Both the position numbers and the translations under genes were made by a program. Below the pieces are notes generated by a model. That model did not search any database. It was not told the DNA's origin and saw only the letters and a program-made list of their open reading frames with translations. From Amphritea sp. (lineage in GTDB: Bacteria > Pseudomonadota > Gammaproteobacteria > Pseudomonadales > Balneatricaceae), in assembly GCA_018067325.1 (NCBI GenBank), contig JAGPUU010000331.1, positions 1-6,828 of the forward strand: a DNA stretch of 6,828 nucleotides, in the 5' to 3' direction. This document shows positions 4,628-6,828 of this stretch, in pieces; position 1 is the stretch's first letter, and each line of letters starts with the position of its first letter.

Positions 4628-6828
4628 TTAGAATATATCTTCAGCTTGAGCACTACCGGTTGTGTTTTTCTGGTTTGGATTGAGCGCGATCTCTTTTGGC
4701 GCAAGGGCCTCAGGGAATATCTCAAACAATGCGTCTTCCTGCCCGGGGTAAGCGAGCAGGCCTGTTTTAGGGTCGATTCTGATGCTGACCATTCCGTCGG
4801 GCTGCGGAGCAGGTTGGTCGGGGCTGTTGCTCAGGGCTGTCTGCATAAATTCTATCCATATTGGCAGTGCGGCAGTTCCGCCAAACTCGCTGCGCCCCAG
4901 AGTTGATGGTTGATCAAACCCAACCCAGGCGGTGGCGACTACGTCACTGTTAAAGCCTGAGAACCATGCGTCTTTCTGATCGTTGGTCGTACCTGTTTTA
5001 CCGGCGAGATCTGACCGTTTTAAAGCAAGTGCTCTGCGTCCAGTGCCGCGGGTGATAACGTCCTGCATGATGTTGTAGATCATGTAGGCTGTTTGCGGCT
5101 CCATCGTGCGTGTGGCTATCGGCAAATTTGTGATCTGCTGCCCTTCCAGTAATGCTGGTTTAGGCGCTGACTCCTTACTGGCAATAGTGGAGGCTGTTTC
5201 AGGTTCAGTGCCAGGTATTGGTTTAGTTTGCATTAGACCGAATTCACTGGCGGGTTCTGTAGTATCGGCAATATAGGTGCATTCGGGGCAGACCGTAGTT
5301 GGTTTTGCCCGATAGAGAGGGTTGCCATCGGAATCTTCAATATGGCTGATAAAATACGGACTGATTTTAAATCCCTGATTTGCTAGTCCGGCATACCCTG
5401 TTACCAGCTCCAGTGGAGTTATGTCGGCGGTTCCAAGTGATAGCGACAGGTTGTTTGGTAAGTAGTCTTTGTCGAAGCCAAACCGGGTTAAAAACTCAGT
5501 AGCGGTGTCTATCCCGATAGAGCGGAGAATGCGGATGGAAACAAGGTTTCTGGATTTATAAAGCGCTTCTCTGAGTCGCGTAGGTCCGTAAAATTTCTTG
5601 CTGTAGTTTTCAGGCCTCCAGTTGGATTCCAGGTTGCTGTCATGAAAAACCACCGGTGCATCGTTGATTATAGTCGCAGGGGTATATCCTTGCTCAAGTG
5701 CTGATGCGTAGATAAAAGGCTTGAGGTTGGAACCGGGTTGGCGTCTTGCTTGAGTGGCCCGGTTAAATTTGTTATGGGTGAAATTAAATCCACCCACGAG
5801 TGCTTTTAAAGCGCCGTCTTTTGGCGATAAAGCAGCGAAAGCGCCTTGTGCCCGGGGAATTTGGGATAAGCGCCAGTTGTTTTCCCCGATAAGGCGAACT
5901 CTTATCAAGTCGCCTGGAGCAAGAATGTCGGTGGCTTGTTTGGGTTTCTTGCCTAATCTATTGGGGCCTTTGTGTTCCCGGGCCCACTCCATGTTTTCCC
6001 ATGTCAGCGTTGCTGTGCCATAGCCCTTAATGTAAAGGTTTGCTCGCTGCTCTTCAGCTTTAGTGACGATTGCAGGGATTAGTGAGCCGTATGTGCGCTG
6101 TTTATTCAGGAAAGTGGTGATATCTGCTTCGGTAAACGATGTCATGGCTGCTGGTGTTTCAGAGCCGTAATATCCGTGTCTTTCAGTGTATGCAAGAAGT
6201 CCATTTTCTACAGCCTTGTTTGCAGCTGCCTGCATATCACTATTTAGAGTGGTATATACACGAAATCCGTCAGAATATAATGTCTCGCCAAAATGTTGAT
6301 ATAGCTCATTGCGAATCATTTCAGCAACATAGGGGGCATATAGTTCAATTTGGGTACCATGGTACTCTGCAGTCACGGATTCACTTTTTGCTGCAGTATA
6401 GTCTTCATCGTTAATGAAGCTGAGACTGTGCATCCGCTTAAGTATCCAGTTTCGGCGTTCGAGGGCTCGGCTTGGATTGGTAATTGGGTTGTATGCGGAT
6501 GGAGCTTTAGGTAATCCTGCTATCATGGCCTGCTGGGCCAGGCTTAACTGATCTATGTTTTTGCCGTAATAGATGTTGGCAGCCGCTTGTATTCCATAGG
6601 AGCGGTGTCCGAGGTAAATTTTGTTAATGTAGAGCTCAAATATTTCCTCTTTAGAAAGCTCTTGCTCAATTCTAAGGGATAGTAGTATCTCATTGAATTT
6701 ACGGACAAAAGAACGTTCTCTGGTGAGGAAGTAGTTTTTTGCGACCTGCATTGTTATGGTGCTGCCGCCGCTTTGGATTTTTCCGGAGCTGACGAGCTGA
6801 TATACCGCCCGAAACAGGCCTTTAATGT
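4628..6828 (-). CDS. ponA: Penicillin-binding protein 1A, bifunctional transglycosylase/transpeptidase (N-terminus outside window)
   Basis: This class A PBP (mrcA in E. coli) polymerises lipid II into glycan strands and cross-links their peptides on the periplasmic face of the inner membrane. The frame is open across the right edge; 732 codons are visible, numbered here from the edge. The transglycosylase part shows GGSTITMQ (20-27), RKFNE (42-46, with a probable conserved catalytic glutamate E46) and KEEIFELYINKIYLG (59-73). An OB-like region follows (about 190-325). The transpeptidase domain has all three active-site motifs: SNLK (366-369, nucleophile S366), SRN (425-427) and KTGTTN (610-615). 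A linker with CPEC (513-516) lies between the second and third motifs, as I recall for E. coli MrcA. The first glutamate motif, membrane anchor and start codon, roughly 100 residues, lie beyond the edge. The internal Met at 6751 is not the start, because the conserved GGSTIT precedes it. The promoter is outside the window. Confidence 0.96.
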   Translation of the reverse strand, partial: IKGLFRAVYQLVSSGKIQSGGSTITMQVAKNYFLTRERSFVRKFNEILLSLRIEQELSKEEIFELYINKIYLGHRSYGIQAAANIYYGKNIDQLSLAQQAMIAGLPKAPSAYNPITNPSRALERRNWILKRMHSLSFINDEDYTAAKSESVTAEYHGTQIELYAPYVAEMIRNELYQHFGETLYSDGFRVYTTLNSDMQAAANKAVENGLLAYTERHGYYGSETPAAMTSFTEADITTFLNKQRTYGSLIPAIVTKAEEQRANLYIKGYGTATLTWENMEWAREHKGPNRLGKKPKQATDILAPGDLIRVRLIGENNWRLSQIPRAQGAFAALSPKDGALKALVGGFNFTHNKFNRATQARRQPGSNLKPFIYASALEQGYTPATIINDAPVVFHDSNLESNWRPENYSKKFYGPTRLREALYKSRNLVSIRILRSIGIDTATEFLTRFGFDKDYLPNNLSLSLGTADITPLELVTGYAGLANQGFKISPYFISHIEDSDGNPLYRAKPTTVCPECTYIADTTEPASEFGLMQTKPIPGTEPETASTIASKESAPKPALLEGQQITNLPIATRTMEPQTAYMIYNIMQDVITRGTGRRALALKRSDLAGKTGTTNDQKDAWFSGFNSDVVATAWVGFDQPSTLGRSEFGGTAALPIWIEFMQTALSNSPDQPAPQPDGMVSIRIDPKTGLLAYPGQEDALFEIFPEALAPKEIALNPNQKNTTGSAQAEDIF

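Noticed and set aside
4628..6751. Taking the Met at 6751 as the start of ponA, giving a complete 707-residue protein
   Set aside because: The frame stays open to the edge and encodes the conserved GGSTIT block just upstream, so this Met is internal to the transglycosylase domain.
1..6828. A hidden novel system, mobile element, CRISPR or defence locus
   Set aside because: Almost all of the sequence is covered by five conserved housekeeping genes in familiar order; I saw no direct-repeat array, transposase, integrase, tRNA or attachment-site pattern.

Overview
This window is a housekeeping stretch of a gammaproteobacterial chromosome with moderate base composition. It holds five recognisable genes: a partial argS, then priA, rpmE, maeB, and a partial ponA/mrcA (class A penicillin-binding protein 1A). 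The same neighbours (ponA, malic enzyme, rpmE, priA, argS) cluster in Pseudomonas and related marine gammaproteobacteria, and the protein sequences look most like that group. A marine Oceanospirillales/Pseudomonadales-type organism is my inference; a narrower assignment is not supportable from sequence alone.

Layout, left to right. Positions 1-232 (minus) are the first 77 codons of argS. A 144-base spacer carries a good sigma70-type promoter for argS and two small inverted repeats. priA fills 377-2578 (minus). A 210-base divergent control region (2579-2788) holds promoter candidates for priA on the minus strand and for rpmE on the plus strand, followed by an rpmE leader with hairpin potential. 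rpmE (2789-3004, plus) encodes zinc-type bL31 and ends in a strong intrinsic terminator. The 3005-3283 spacer (279 bases) holds that terminator, a short palindrome and the maeB promoter; I see no gene in it. maeB (3284-4555, plus) ends at a two-way terminator that separates it from the convergent ponA gene (4628 to the right edge, minus, N-terminus outside the window).

The genes are not one pathway. They cover tRNA charging (ArgS), replication restart (PriA), the ribosome (bL31), malate-to-pyruvate conversion (MaeB) and peptidoglycan synthesis (PBP1A). Each appears to have its own promoter, except that priA transcripts may read through into argS because no terminator is visible between them. 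There is no stretch above 300 bases without a gene.

I found no mobile element, CRISPR array, tRNA, toxin-antitoxin pair or defence system, and no evidence of a new biological system. The points most worth a second look are regulatory: the rpmE leader, the overlapping head-to-head promoters between priA and rpmE, and the GC-rich discriminator of the main rpmE promoter. All promoter and RNA-structure calls were made by eye from sequence.
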